A stretch of DNA of 64,000 bases from Mycobacterium asiaticum (GCF_001668675.1 NZ_LZKQ01000008.1:1-64000); one strand, 5' to 3'; shown: positions 43,050 to 52,712, counted from the first letter of the stretch. Program-made: numbers and translations. The notes: generated from the letters alone by a model not told the origin.

Positions 43050-44410
43050 ATGACTGGACTGCTCTCGCGGGCCGACCTGGAACACCTGGTCGCAGCCGGC
43101 GAGGTCGACACCGTCGTGGTGGCGTTCACCGACATGCAGGGCCGCCTGGTGGGCAAGCGGGTGTCCGGCGCGTTCTTCGTCGATCAGGTGGCTGCGCACG
43201 GTGCCGAGTGCTGCAGCTATCTGCTGGCCGTGGACGTCGACGCGAACACCGTAGCCGGCTACGCGATGTCGAACTGGGAAACCGGCTACGGCGACATGGT
43301 GATGACGCCCGACCTCAGCACGCTGCGCCGCATTCCCTGGCAGCCGGGCGCCGCGCTGGTGATCGCCGACTTGTCCTGGGCAGACGGGAGCCCGGTCGCG
43401 GTGTCGCCGCGCGCCATCCTGCGCCGCCAGCTGGACCGGTTGCGAGAGCGGGGGCTGACGGCTGATGTCGCCACCGAGCTCGAGTTCATCGTGTTCGACC
43501 AGTCCTATCGCCAGGCATGGGCCAGCGGTTATCGCGACCTGACGCCGGCCAGCGACTACAACATCGACTACGCGATCATGGCGTCGTCGCGGATGGAGCC
43601 CCTGCTACGCGACATCCGGCTGGGCATGCAGGGTGCGGGCCTGCGCGTGGAAGCCATCAAGGGCGAATGCAACAACGGCCAGCAGGAGATCGGCTTCCGC
43701 TACGACGAAGCGCTGATCACCTGCGACAACCACACCATCTACAAGAACGGCGCCAAGGAGATCGCCGACCAGCACGGCAATAGCCTGACCTTCATGGCGA
43801 AATACGATGAGCGCGAGGGCAATAGCTGTCACATCCATCTGTCGCTGCGGGACGCCGACGGCACGGCGGTGTTCGCCGACGCCGACGAGCCGCACGGCAT
43901 GTCGGCAACCTTCCGCAGCTTCATCGCCGGGCTGCTGGCCGGCCTACGCGAACTGACCCTGTTCTTCGCGCCGAACATCAACTCCTACAAGCGATTTGCC
44001 GAAGGCAGCTTCGCACCCACCGCGGTGGCGTGGGGACTGGACAACCGCACCTGTGCGCTGCGGGTGGTCGGACACGGCAGCAGCATCCGGGTCGAATGCC
44101 GGGTGCCCGGCGGCGACGTCAACCAGTACCTGGCGGTGGCGCGGTGATCGCCGGCGGTCTGTACGGTGTCGAACAAGGACTGGAGCTGGGTGAGCCCTAC
44201 GCCGGTAACGCCTATCAAGCCGGCGATGTCGAGCGGTTGCCGACCACACTGGCCGAGGCCGCCCAGGTGTTCGGGGCGTCGGAGCTGGCCCATGCCGCCT
44301 TCGGCGACGACGTGGTCGCTCACTACCTGAACAACGCGCGCGTGGAACTGACGGCGTTCAACGCCGCAGTCACCGATTGGGAGAGGATTCGCGGTTTTGA
44401 ACGCCTCTAG
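43050..44410 (+). pseudogene. glnA4: Glutamine synthetase-like GlnA4, interrupted by a one-base frameshift
   Basis: Read from ATG 43050 the frame encodes a glutamine synthetase-family protein (VVAFTDMQGRLVGKR, ATELEFIVFDQ, GECNNGQQEIGFRYDEAL, GNSCHIHLSLRD, NSYKRFAEGSF, NRTCALRVVG) and stops early at 44145-44147 after VNQYLAVAR. The expected continuation (VIAGGLYGVEQGLELG to ERIRGFERL, ending 44410) lies in another frame. One G missing between 44139 and 44143 restores a protein of about 453 residues, like H37Rv GlnA4 (457). GlnA4 is thought to glutamylate amines or polyamines rather than ammonia. Real inactivation or a sequencing error cannot be told apart. Confidence 0.88.
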
Positions 44411-45125
44411 CAGCGTCGTCGTCGGTTTGACGATGTACCTCGAGCAGATTCGGACCGGCGTCTGGGACATCCCGGCGGCCTACCTGCCCGCCGACTACTT
44501 CGAGGGCGTGATGCTGGCCGGCGGCATCCCGGTGCTTCTGCCGCCGCAACCGGTAACCACCGACACGGTCGAGCGGGTGCTGGACAGCCTGGACGCGCTG
44601 GTGATCACTGGCGGATACGACCTGGACCCCGCCGCTTACGGACAGCAACCCCACCCCACCACCGACCGCCCCCGCGGCGACCGTGACGCCTGGGAGTTCG
44701 CGCTGCTGCGGGCCGCGGTGCGCCGGCGACTGCCCGTGCTGGGCATCTGCCGCGGCGCGCAACTGCTCAACGTCGCGTTCGGCGGCACCCTGCACCAGGA
44801 CCTGCCGGAGGTGCTCGGCCATTCCGGGCATCGCGCCGGCAACGGCGTGTTCAGCAGGCTGCCGGTGCGCACCGTGTCGGGCACCCGGGTGGCCGCGCTG
44901 CTCGGCGACACCGCCGATGTGCCGTGCTATCACCACCAGGCCATCGACAAGGTCGGCGACGGCCTGGTGGTCGGCGCCTGGGACGCCGACGGGGTGGTCG
45001 AGGCGGTGGAACTGCCCGGGGACAGCTTTGTGCTTGCGGTGCAATGGCATCCGGAGAAGTCACTGGACGACCTGCGGCTGTTCACCGCCTTGATCGACGC
45101 CGCCCGATCGCACGCACAGCGATGA
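44397..45125 (+). CDS. PuuD-like class I glutamine amidotransferase (Rv2859c homologue)
   Basis: A 242-residue peptidase C26-type amidase, similar to gamma-glutamyl-GABA hydrolase. The nucleophile elbow is GICRGAQLLNVAFGG with the catalytic Cys (near residue 118), and VQWHPEKS holds the His-Glu pair. It follows glnA4, as a gamma-glutamyl amine hydrolase would in a puu-like route. TTG start overlapping the end of glnA4 by 14 nt is inferred; H37Rv has a longer N-terminus. Its stop overlaps aldC (ATGA). Confidence 0.88.
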   Translation: MNASSSVVVGLTMYLEQIRTGVWDIPAAYLPADYFEGVMLAGGIPVLLPPQPVTTDTVERVLDSLDALVITGGYDLDPAAYGQQPHPTTDRPRGDRDAWEFALLRAAVRRRLPVLGICRGAQLLNVAFGGTLHQDLPEVLGHSGHRAGNGVFSRLPVRTVSGTRVAALLGDTADVPCYHHQAIDKVGDGLVVGAWDADGVVEAVELPGDSFVLAVQWHPEKSLDDLRLFTALIDAARSHAQR

Positions 45126-46498
45126 CCGCCACCGAGCTGATCAATCCCGCCACCGAGGAAGTGCTGCGGACGGTTGAACACGTCGACGTGGCGGGCGTCG
45201 ATGACGCGGTGGCGCGGGCGAAGTCGGCCCAGCGCCGCTGGGCACGGCTGGCACCGGCCGAACGAGCCGCCGCCTTGCGCGCCTTCGCCGCTGTCGCCGA
45301 CGCCCACGTCGACGAACTCGCGGCGCTGGAAGTGGCCAACTCCGGCCATCCGATCGGTTCGGCCGAATGGGAGGCCGGCAACGTCCGCGACGTGCTGCAG
45401 TATTACGCCGCAAGCCCGGAACGCCTGTCCGGCAAGCAGATTCCGGTCGCCGGCGGAATCGACGTCACCTTCAACGAGCCGATGGGCGTGGTCGGGGTGA
45501 TCACGCCGTGGAACTTCCCGATGGTGATCGCGATGTGGGGGATCGCCCCGGCGCTGGCCGCCGGCAACGCGGTGCTGGTCAAACCGGCCGAATGGACACC
45601 GCTGACCACCATCCGGCTCGGCGAGCTGGCCGTCGAAGCCGGGTTGGACCCGGACCTGTTGCAAGTACTGCCCGGCCGGGGATCGGTGGTGGGGGAACGG
45701 TTCGTCACCCATCCCGACGTCCGCAAGGTGGTGTTCACCGGGTCCACCGAAGTCGGCAAGAAGGTGATGGCCGGCGCTGCGGCGCAGGTGAAACGGGTGA
45801 CCTTGGAATTGGGCGGCAAGAGCGCCAACATCGTGTTCGCCGACTGTGATATGGCGCGCGCGGCGGCAACCGCGCCGGGCGGGGTCTTCGACAACGCCGG
45901 CCAGGACTGCTGCGCCCGCAGCCGAATCCTGGTGCAGCGCAGCGTTTATGACCGGTTCATGGAATTGCTCGAACCGGCCGTCAAGAGCGTCGTGGTCGGC
46001 GACCCGGCGTCACGCGACACCGAGATGGGCCCCCTGGTTTCCCGCCCGCACTGGGAGAAGGTGGCCTCCTACGTGCCCGAGGGCACACCGGTGGCGTTTC
46101 GGGGCAGCGCACCGACCGGGCCCGGTTTCTGGTTTCCGCCAACCGTTCTCACCCCGCGGCGCACCGATCGCAGTGTGACCGAGGAGATTTTCGGGCCGGT
46201 GGTGACGGTGTTGCCGTTCGACGACGAAGGTGATGCCATCGAGCTGGCCAACCACACCGAATATGGGCTGTCCGGATCGATCTGGACCAATGACCTGTCC
46301 CGGGCGCTGCGGGTGTCCCGAGCGGTGGAATCCGGCAATCTGTCGGTGAATTCGCATTCCTCGGTGCGCTACAGCACCCCGTTCGGCGGGTTCAAGCAGT
46401 CGGGTTTGGGGCGTGAGCTCGGCCCGGACGCGCCGTTGCACTTCACCGAGACCAAGAACGTGTTCATCGCCGTCAAAGAATTCGAGGGGGAGGCCTAG
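45122..46498 (+). CDS. aldC: NAD(P)+-dependent aldehyde dehydrogenase AldC
   Basis: A 458-residue aldehyde dehydrogenase. The catalytic Cys is in FDNAGQDCCARSRILV and the general base Glu in TLELGGKSANIVF; GVITPWNFPM and the NAD-binding GSTEVGKKVM are standard. Next to a glutamyl-amine synthetase and a hydrolase it probably oxidises an aminoaldehyde. ATG overlaps the stop of the previous gene (ATGA) and the stop shares a base with the next GTG. Confidence 0.92.
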   Translation: MTATELINPATEEVLRTVEHVDVAGVDDAVARAKSAQRRWARLAPAERAAALRAFAAVADAHVDELAALEVANSGHPIGSAEWEAGNVRDVLQYYAASPERLSGKQIPVAGGIDVTFNEPMGVVGVITPWNFPMVIAMWGIAPALAAGNAVLVKPAEWTPLTTIRLGELAVEAGLDPDLLQVLPGRGSVVGERFVTHPDVRKVVFTGSTEVGKKVMAGAAAQVKRVTLELGGKSANIVFADCDMARAAATAPGGVFDNAGQDCCARSRILVQRSVYDRFMELLEPAVKSVVVGDPASRDTEMGPLVSRPHWEKVASYVPEGTPVAFRGSAPTGPGFWFPPTVLTPRRTDRSVTEEIFGPVVTVLPFDDEGDAIELANHTEYGLSGSIWTNDLSRALRVSRAVESGNLSVNSHSSVRYSTPFGGFKQSGLGRELGPDAPLHFTETKNVFIAVKEFEGEA

Positions 46499-47280
46499 TG
46501 GTTGCGGTTGACTTGACTCAGCGGCTGGCGGGCCGGGTAGCGGTGATCACCGGCGGCGGCAGCGGTATCGGTCTGGCCGCGGCTCGGCGCATGCACGCCG
46601 AGGGTGCGACGGTCGTTATCGGTGACATCGACGCGGACTCCGGCGGCGCCACCGCCGAACAACTCTCCGGTTTGTATGTGCCGGTGGATGTTTCCGACGA
46701 GGACTCGGTGAACAAGCTGTTCGACTCCGCGGCCGGCACCTGCGGATCGGTCGACATCGCATTCAACAACGCCGGGATCTCGCCGCCCGAGGACGACCTG
46801 ATCGAGAACACCGAACTGGCGGCCTGGCAGCACGTGCAGGACGTCAACCTGAAGTCGGTGTATCTGTGCTGCCGGGCGGCGCTGCGGCACATGGTGTCAG
46901 CGGGACGCGGGTCGATCGTCAACACGGCATCGTTTGTTGCGGTGCTGGGCTCGGCGACCTCGCAGATCTCCTACACCGCATCCAAGGGCGGTGTGCTGGC
47001 CATGTCGCGGGAGCTCGGCGTGCAGTTCGCCCGGCAGGGCATCCGCGTCAACGCCCTGTGCCCGGGGCCGGTCAATACGCCGCTGCTGCAGGAGTTGTTC
47101 GCCAAGGACCCCGAGCGCGCGGCGCGGCGCCTGGTGCACGTGCCGCTGGGCCGGTTCGCCGATCCCGACGAAATCGCCGCCGCGGTGGCGTTTTTGGCCA
47201 GTGACGACGCATCCTTCATCACCGCGTCGACGTTCCTGGTCGACGGCGGGATCAGCTCCGCCTACGTGACCCCGCTCTAG
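46498..47280 (+). CDS. Short-chain dehydrogenase/reductase (Rv2857c homologue)
   Basis: A 260-residue classical SDR: cofactor motif TGGGSGIGLAAA, NNAG, catalytic Ser region NTASFVAVLG and YTASKGG (YxxxK, near residues 160-164), and the C-terminal DGGISSAY. It ends the glnA4-amidotransferase-aldC operon and probably acts on the same carbon skeletons. GTG start overlaps the aldC stop by one base. Convergent with the phosphodiesterase gene. Confidence 0.92.
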   Translation: MVAVDLTQRLAGRVAVITGGGSGIGLAAARRMHAEGATVVIGDIDADSGGATAEQLSGLYVPVDVSDEDSVNKLFDSAAGTCGSVDIAFNNAGISPPEDDLIENTELAAWQHVQDVNLKSVYLCCRAALRHMVSAGRGSIVNTASFVAVLGSATSQISYTASKGGVLAMSRELGVQFARQGIRVNALCPGPVNTPLLQELFAKDPERAARRLVHVPLGRFADPDEIAAAVAFLASDDASFITASTFLVDGGISSAYVTPL

Positions 47281-47292
47281 AACGCATTTCGG

Positions 47293-48432
47293 TCAGAGCA
47301 GCTCTATCAAGGGGATCGCCATTTCGGCCTCGGTGCCGGCGCCGTGGAAACCGACGAGGCGAGCCGTCTCCGGTGGTTCGTGGTCAGTAGCCAACACCGC
47401 GGAATCGCCGGTGCAGACCACCACGACGTCACCTATCCGGGGGAGGTGCCGGGGATCCATCGGGCCGAACAGGCCCGACGCAACGGCTTCGTTGCGGGCC
47501 AGCACGTCAGCTTGACCGGCGAGGATTTCGCGCCACGCGTCCAGCACGTCGGCCGCCGCACCTGGCTGGGTGTGCAGATACCGAACGCGAGGTTCACCGG
47601 CGACCACGCGGATGCCCGCGCGCAGCCGTGGGTCGGTGTCCAGGTCGATGCGCGCGTCCGGCGGCACGTTCAGGCCGCCATGGTCGGCGGTCACCAGCAA
47701 CGCCGCACCGGCCGGCATCGACTCGACCAGCCTGCTGAGCAGCGCATCGACCCGAGCAGCCGCTTCGTGCCATTCGATGGACCCAACGCCGAAGAGATGC
47801 GCCGCGGTGTCCAGGTCTGCGGTGTAGCCGTACACCAGGCCCGGTGCGGCACGCAGCTCGTCGATAATGCGCTGGGCGTAGTCGTCATCGGATCGGGCGG
47901 GGACGAAATGCGCGCCGCGGTAGGCAGCTTCGGTCAGGCCGCTGCCGATGAACCATTCCGGTAGCACCGCACGCGCGCCGACCCCGGCGCGTGCCATCCG
48001 CTCGAACCAGGTGGGCACGGGCTGCCACTGGTCCGGCGGTGGTTCGTCACGCCACCGGATGTGGCTGAGCACGCGGTCGGTGCCGGGGATGTTGAGTGTG
48101 AAGCCCAGGATGCCGTGTTCACCGGGCTGGGCGCCGGTACCCAAAGACACCAGGCTGGTCGGCGTGGTGGACGGGAAAGTGCAGGACAGCCGGCGCAGCC
48201 GGCCCATGTCGCCGGCCAACACGGCGGCGAGCAGCGGCGCGTCGCCGGCCAGCTCCGGCAAGAGGTGCCAGCCCAATCCGTCGACGAGCACCACCGCCAC
48301 CCGGTTGACGGCACCGATCGAGGCCCACAGGTCAAGGGAGTCGTCGGCCCCAGGTACGCCCAGCAGCGCGGCCGTGCTCGGCAGTACCTCGCATATGGAG
48401 TTGGGCACGACGCCAGTGTGGCAGAAAGTCAC
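47293..48432 (-). CDS. Type I phosphodiesterase/alkaline-phosphatase-superfamily protein
   Basis: A 379-residue cytoplasmic enzyme with the whole metal set of the superfamily: VVLVDGLGW (Asp), nucleophile Thr in TFPSTTPTSLVSLGTG, DLDTAAHLFG (Asp and His), VTADHGG (Asp-His) and VGFHGAG (His). It resembles nucleotide pyrophosphatases/phosphodiesterases; the substrate is unknown. GTG 48432 overlaps the hypB stop (GTGA), so the two are translationally coupled. The open frame extends further upstream into hypB but that part is a shadow. Confidence 0.88.
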   Translation of the reverse strand: MTFCHTGVVPNSICEVLPSTAALLGVPGADDSLDLWASIGAVNRVAVVLVDGLGWHLLPELAGDAPLLAAVLAGDMGRLRRLSCTFPSTTPTSLVSLGTGAQPGEHGILGFTLNIPGTDRVLSHIRWRDEPPPDQWQPVPTWFERMARAGVGARAVLPEWFIGSGLTEAAYRGAHFVPARSDDDYAQRIIDELRAAPGLVYGYTADLDTAAHLFGVGSIEWHEAAARVDALLSRLVESMPAGAALLVTADHGGLNVPPDARIDLDTDPRLRAGIRVVAGEPRVRYLHTQPGAAADVLDAWREILAGQADVLARNEAVASGLFGPMDPRHLPRIGDVVVVCTGDSAVLATDHEPPETARLVGFHGAGTEAEMAIPLIELL

Positions 48433-49187
48433 GCGGGCAAGGTGCGGTCCGCGAATCGTCGTAACCAGCCGAACCAGGCGGTCATTCCGGTGCCGGTGCG
48501 GGCGCTGATCGGCAGCACCGTGGCGGCCGGGTTCACCTGACGGACGTGTGCGATGTAGGCGTCGACGTCGACATCCAGATAGGGCACCAGATCTATCTTG
48601 TTGAGCAGAACCAGGTCGACCGCGCGGAACATGACCGAGTATTTCAGCGGTTTGTCCTCGCCCTCGGTGACCGAATAGACCATCGCCTTGGCGTGTTCGC
48701 CGACGTCGAACTCCGCCGGGCACACCAGGTTGCCGACGTTTTCGATGATCACCAGATCCAGGTTCGGCAGGTCCAGGCCGGGCAGGGCCCGGTTGACCAT
48801 CGGCGCGTCGAGGTGGCACTCGCCGCCGAAACCGTTGCTGGTGTTGACCAGTGATACCTGGGCGCCACGCCCACTGAGTTTGGCGGCATCCAGGTCGGTC
48901 GCGATGTCACCCTCGATCACGCCGATGGCGAGTTCACCGGCGAGCTCGTCCAGCGTCGCCTGCAACACGGTCGTCTTGCCCGAGCCGGGTGAGCTCATCA
49001 GGTTGAGCGCCCGAATCCCGTTGTTGTCGAAAGCGGCACGATTGAAGTCGGCCCGCACGTCGTTCTCCGTGAAGATTTCCTCCAGCACCTCGGCGCGCTG
49101 CGCACCAGTGTCGTAGTGACTGTGGTCGCCGTGGTCTTGCTGATGGCTGTGCACGGTCCCATCGTCGTGGCGGTGGAATCTGCCCAT
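48429..49187 (-). CDS. hypB: Hydrogenase/urease nickel-insertion GTPase HypB
   Basis: A 252-residue SIMIBI-class GTPase that delivers nickel to [NiFe] hydrogenase. The N-terminus is His-rich (seven His within residues 5-24, including HSHQQDHGDHSH), a nickel store. P-loop SSPGSGKTT is at 65-73; IEGDIATD, GGECHLDA (Cys/His nickel site) and LLNKIDL complete the GTPase. ATG 49187 has AAAGG 8 nt upstream. No hydrogenase, hypA or urease genes are in the window, so the client protein must lie elsewhere. Confidence 0.94.
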   Translation of the reverse strand: MGRFHRHDDGTVHSHQQDHGDHSHYDTGAQRAEVLEEIFTENDVRADFNRAAFDNNGIRALNLMSSPGSGKTTVLQATLDELAGELAIGVIEGDIATDLDAAKLSGRGAQVSLVNTSNGFGGECHLDAPMVNRALPGLDLPNLDLVIIENVGNLVCPAEFDVGEHAKAMVYSVTEGEDKPLKYSVMFRAVDLVLLNKIDLVPYLDVDVDAYIAHVRQVNPAATVLPISARTGTGMTAWFGWLRRFADRTLPA

Positions 49188-49210
49188 TGCGAGCACCTTT
49201 CACGAGACGG

Positions 49211-50311
49211 TCAGGGCGATTCGGCAGCAGCGGCCGAAATCCACTTTTCCTCAATACGACCGTAGCGCCACACCAGCAGGGCCAGCGCCCAGGCGGCCAC
49301 GAACATTCCCACCAGGACGAAGCCGATCGTGTTGAGGTCCAGACCCGCCAACCAATCCCAGAACGGGCCCTGCCAATGGAGCTGCTCGGCGAACAGGCCG
49401 AGCAACTCCACGGTGCCGATCAGCAACGCGACCACCACGGATAGGCCGGTGATCGCGATGTTGTAGTAGATCTTTCGCACGGGGTTGGCGAACGCCCACC
49501 CGTACGCGAAGTTCATGAAAGAGCCGTCGACGGTGTCCAACAAGCACATTCCCGCGGCGAAAAGCACCGGCAGGCACAGGATGGCGTACCAGGGCAGGCC
49601 GGACGCCGCGGTGGTGCCGGCCAGCACCAACAGGGCGATCTCGGTGGCGGTATCGAAACCCAGGCCGAACAGGATCCCAACCGGGTACATGTGCCAGGAC
49701 TTACCGATCGACCTGGTGAAGCGGCCGAGAAAACGGTTGAGCAAGCCGCGGTTGTCCAGCTGCCGCTCGAGTTCGGCTTCGCTGAAGATGCCTTGACGCA
49801 GTCTGATGAAGACCCGCATGACGCCGATCAGCACGAGGACATTGAGGATCGCGATCAGATAGAGGAACAGCCCTGAGACACCGGTGCCGATCACGCCCGT
49901 GTAGTGGCGCAGCTGCGAGTCGTCCTGCTGTACCGGTCCGACAACGGCCCGTAACCCGAAGGCCAACAGCAGGGCCAGCGCGAACACCACGGTGGAATGG
50001 CCCAGCGAGAAGAAGAATCCGACGGCGAGTGGTCGTTGCCCGTCGTCCATCAGCTTGCGGGTCGTGTTGTCGATTGCCGCGATATGGTCGGCATCGAAGG
50101 CGTGTCGCAAGCCCAGGGTGTATGCGGTGAGGCCGATGCCGACCCCGAAAGCCTTGCCGCCCAGCGTCAAATGGGCCGGCTCCACGATCAACAGCAGCGT
50201 CGCCCAACCGATCAGGTGCAGCCCGGCGATGACGGCGAACATCGTTCCCAGTCGCCACCACTGCACTGACGACAGAACCATCGTCGTCCGAACGGCATCA
50301 GGGGAAGTCAC
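49211..50311 (-). CDS. nicT: Nickel/cobalt transporter NicT (NiCoT family)
   Basis: A 366-residue permease with about eight membrane helices. The NiCoT signature in helix two is RHAFDADHIAAIDNTTR (HX4DH), and the second and third motifs are LGHSTVVF and GLGFDTATEIALL. It imports Ni2+ or Co2+. GTG start 9 nt after mtr; stop 23 nt before hypB, which argues for nickel. Nearby cobO/cobB on the other strand would also use cobalt. Confidence 0.95.
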   Translation of the reverse strand: MTSPDAVRTTMVLSSVQWWRLGTMFAVIAGLHLIGWATLLLIVEPAHLTLGGKAFGVGIGLTAYTLGLRHAFDADHIAAIDNTTRKLMDDGQRPLAVGFFFSLGHSTVVFALALLLAFGLRAVVGPVQQDDSQLRHYTGVIGTGVSGLFLYLIAILNVLVLIGVMRVFIRLRQGIFSEAELERQLDNRGLLNRFLGRFTRSIGKSWHMYPVGILFGLGFDTATEIALLVLAGTTAASGLPWYAILCLPVLFAAGMCLLDTVDGSFMNFAYGWAFANPVRKIYYNIAITGLSVVVALLIGTVELLGLFAEQLHWQGPFWDWLAGLDLNTIGFVLVGMFVAAWALALLVWRYGRIEEKWISAAAAESP

Positions 50312-50320
50312 CGGCCGGCG

Positions 50321-51700
50321 TCAGTCCAGGCCCAGCAGAGCGTTCTCGACCACCTCGGACAGCGCCGGGTGAATCCAGTACTGACCGCGCGCCATCTCGT
50401 GGGCGGTGAGCCCGAAGCTCATCGCCTGGATCAGCGGCTGAATGAGCGACGAAGCCTGATATCCCATGAAATGCGCACCCAGCAGCTTGCCGGTGCCGCG
50501 CTCGGCGATCAGCTTGAGCACCCCGGTGGTGTCCTCCATCGCCCACCCGTAGGCGACGTCACCGTAATCCTGCAACTTCACCGAAATGTCGTATCCCTGC
50601 GCCAACGCCTGGTTTTCGGTCAGCCCGACGCTGGCCAACTGGGGGTCGGTGAAGACCGCCGACGGGACGAACCGGTGGTCGGTGACCTGCATCGAACCGG
50701 TGTCGTCCCAGTCGCACAGCAGGTTGTGCTGCACCACCCGGGCCTCATGGTTGGCCACGTGCTTGAGCTGGTACGGCGAGGAGACATCGCCCAGCGCGAA
50801 AACGTTGCGCGCCGAGGTCCTTTGGTATTCGTCCACCACCACCCGGCCGTGCGCGACGTCGACACCGGCCTGTTCGACGTCCAGCAGATCGGAGTTGGCG
50901 ACGCGGCCCGTCGCCACCAGCAGCAGGTCGGCGTCGAGGGTGCTGCCGTCGTCCAGCTCGAGTGCCACGCCGTGGCCGCGGTTCTCGGCGTTGACCACAT
51001 TGCGCAATGCGCGCAGCTCCCATTTGTTGGACGCGATGCGGGTGAACCGCTCGCAGATGGCGTCGTCGGAGTGCTTCAGTAGGGTGCCGCCACGCATGAT
51101 GATGGTCACCCGCACCCCGAGGGCGGAGAAGACGTGCGCGAATTCCGCTGCTACGTAACCGCTTCCGACGATCGCCAGGTGCTCGGGCAGTTCCGGGATG
51201 CGCATCACGGTGTCGCTGGTGTGGTAAGTGACGCCGGACGCCGCGATGGCCGGCGGAACCGTGGGCCGGGAGCCCGTCGCGATCACCACCTGATCCGCGG
51301 TGAACTCGTCGCCGCCGTCGGTGCGCAGCAGGTAACGGCCGTCGGACTGGACCGGCCCGAACCGGGTGTGCTGGCCGTAGACGTCGACGTTGGGTAGCGC
51401 CCGCCGATAATCCTCGCCGCTGTGCGCGATCGGGTCGATGCGTCCGAAGATGCGCGAAACGATGTCATCCCAACGCACCCCGTCGATGTGCGCGTCCACG
51501 CCGTAGCGCGCGGCTTCCCGGACGGTCTGTGCCACCTCGGCGGCATAGACGAACATCTTGGTCGGGATGCACCCGACGTTCAGGCAGGTGCCGCCGAAGG
51601 TGCCCTGTTCGCAGATCGCCACCCGCCTGTTGGTGAACCGTTGGTCGACAATGGTGTTGCCCGACCCGGTTCCGATGATGGCAATGTCGTAGGTCTCCAT
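50321..51700 (-). CDS. mtr: Mycothione reductase
   Basis: A 459-residue FAD-dependent disulfide reductase that regenerates mycothiol with NADPH. FAD motif DIAIIGTGSGN, redox cysteines in GGTCLNVGCIPTK, NAD(P)H motif AIVGSGYVAAEFAHVFSALG and the C-terminal dimer-interface His-Glu of HPALSEVVENALLGL. Same length as the M. tuberculosis enzyme. It lies between the hydrolase and nicT with gaps of 9 bases each, so all are one transcript. Confidence 0.96.
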   Translation of the reverse strand: METYDIAIIGTGSGNTIVDQRFTNRRVAICEQGTFGGTCLNVGCIPTKMFVYAAEVAQTVREAARYGVDAHIDGVRWDDIVSRIFGRIDPIAHSGEDYRRALPNVDVYGQHTRFGPVQSDGRYLLRTDGGDEFTADQVVIATGSRPTVPPAIAASGVTYHTSDTVMRIPELPEHLAIVGSGYVAAEFAHVFSALGVRVTIIMRGGTLLKHSDDAICERFTRIASNKWELRALRNVVNAENRGHGVALELDDGSTLDADLLLVATGRVANSDLLDVEQAGVDVAHGRVVVDEYQRTSARNVFALGDVSSPYQLKHVANHEARVVQHNLLCDWDDTGSMQVTDHRFVPSAVFTDPQLASVGLTENQALAQGYDISVKLQDYGDVAYGWAMEDTTGVLKLIAERGTGKLLGAHFMGYQASSLIQPLIQAMSFGLTAHEMARGQYWIHPALSEVVENALLGLD

Positions 51701-51709
51701 TTGGGCTGC

Positions 51710-52705
51710 TTACCCTTTCCCGGACAATGCCGAGGCGGTGCTGAGGTAGTCGTCGAGCCAGCGGTCGAGATGGCGATAGGCTATCCGGCGCGGCTGTTCC
51801 AGGGACAGGAACACATCGTGTTTGGCGTCGGCCACCGGGATGATGGTGCTGCGGTTGCCGATACAGCCCGCCCAGCGGGCGATCTGACTGACGTCGAGCA
51901 CCGCGTCGCCGCGTTGCAGGGCGGCCGGTCCGGCGTCCTCGCTGACCGTGTGATCCGACCGCAGAATCAGGTTCGGCACACCCACGTCGAGTCCGCGGTG
52001 CAGCCGCGCGTGGCCGCGGCGTATCGCATGCAACCAGCCAAATGTCACCGGAAACCCGCCCAGCGGCTTCCACTCCAGGTTGTAGTCGAACTCGCCGTGG
52101 TAGTCGCGGTGCAGGCTGGATCCGTAGCCGCCGGTACCGCTGGCTCGCGCGATCCCCTTGCTGCGCATGCGCGACACCGCCGCGATGGTCGCCGTGGTCA
52201 CGCCGAGCCGCAGGATGGCGCGGCCCTGCAGATCCAGGAACGGGCTGTTGAGCACCAGGCCCGTCACTCCGTTCATCGCGTCCTTGCGGCGCAGCCGGTC
52301 CAGCCACAGCGACACGATCAGGCCACCTGCCGAATGCCCGTACATCAGCACCTGGGCTTTCGGAGACTGCTCGCGGATCAGGGTCACGGCTCGGCTGAGC
52401 TCGGCGTCGTAGTAGGCGAGATCGGTGGTGAAGTGCGGCGTCTGGCCCGGCCGCCGGGATCTGCCGCACTTGCGCAGGTCGAGTGCGTAGAACGTGAGGC
52501 CGCGCTCGGCGAAGTGGTCGGCCAGCGCGGTGTTGAAGAAGTAGTCCGTATAGCCGTGTACTGCCAGCACCGCCCGGTCCGCCGAAGGGCTGTCGCCGCG
52601 CCGGATCAGCGTCGCGACGACCTCGCCCTCACCGTCGGGATCGGGTCCCAGCGCAATGGTGCATTGCCAGTAACCGGGCAGGACATCGGGCACCCAGCCA
52701 GTCAC
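51710..52705 (-). CDS. Serine alpha/beta hydrolase (Rv2854 homologue)
   Basis: A 331-residue lipase/esterase-like hydrolase. The nucleophile elbow is MYGHSAGGL (Ser near residue 121), the oxyanion part VHGYTDYFFNTALADHFAERG, and the acid and His in ILRSDHTVSEDAG and DAKHDVF. It resembles monoacylglycerol lipases. GTG 52705 is chosen because a TAAGCT -10 lies 7 nt upstream (leaderless). First gene of the mtr-nicT-hypB operon. Confidence 0.88.
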   Translation of the reverse strand: MTGWVPDVLPGYWQCTIALGPDPDGEGEVVATLIRRGDSPSADRAVLAVHGYTDYFFNTALADHFAERGLTFYALDLRKCGRSRRPGQTPHFTTDLAYYDAELSRAVTLIREQSPKAQVLMYGHSAGGLIVSLWLDRLRRKDAMNGVTGLVLNSPFLDLQGRAILRLGVTTATIAAVSRMRSKGIARASGTGGYGSSLHRDYHGEFDYNLEWKPLGGFPVTFGWLHAIRRGHARLHRGLDVGVPNLILRSDHTVSEDAGPAALQRGDAVLDVSQIARWAGCIGNRSTIIPVADAKHDVFLSLEQPRRIAYRHLDRWLDDYLSTASALSGKG

Positions 52706-52712
52706 GCAGGCA

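Noticed and set aside
44139-44147. Programmed frameshift in glnA4
   Set aside because: No slippery heptamer, Shine-Dalgarno-like stimulator or downstream structure was found; a deletion or sequencing error is simpler.
48433-48819. Upstream extension of the phosphodiesterase frame into hypB
   Set aside because: The extension is the complement of HypB coding in another frame; the GTGA overlap gives a better start.
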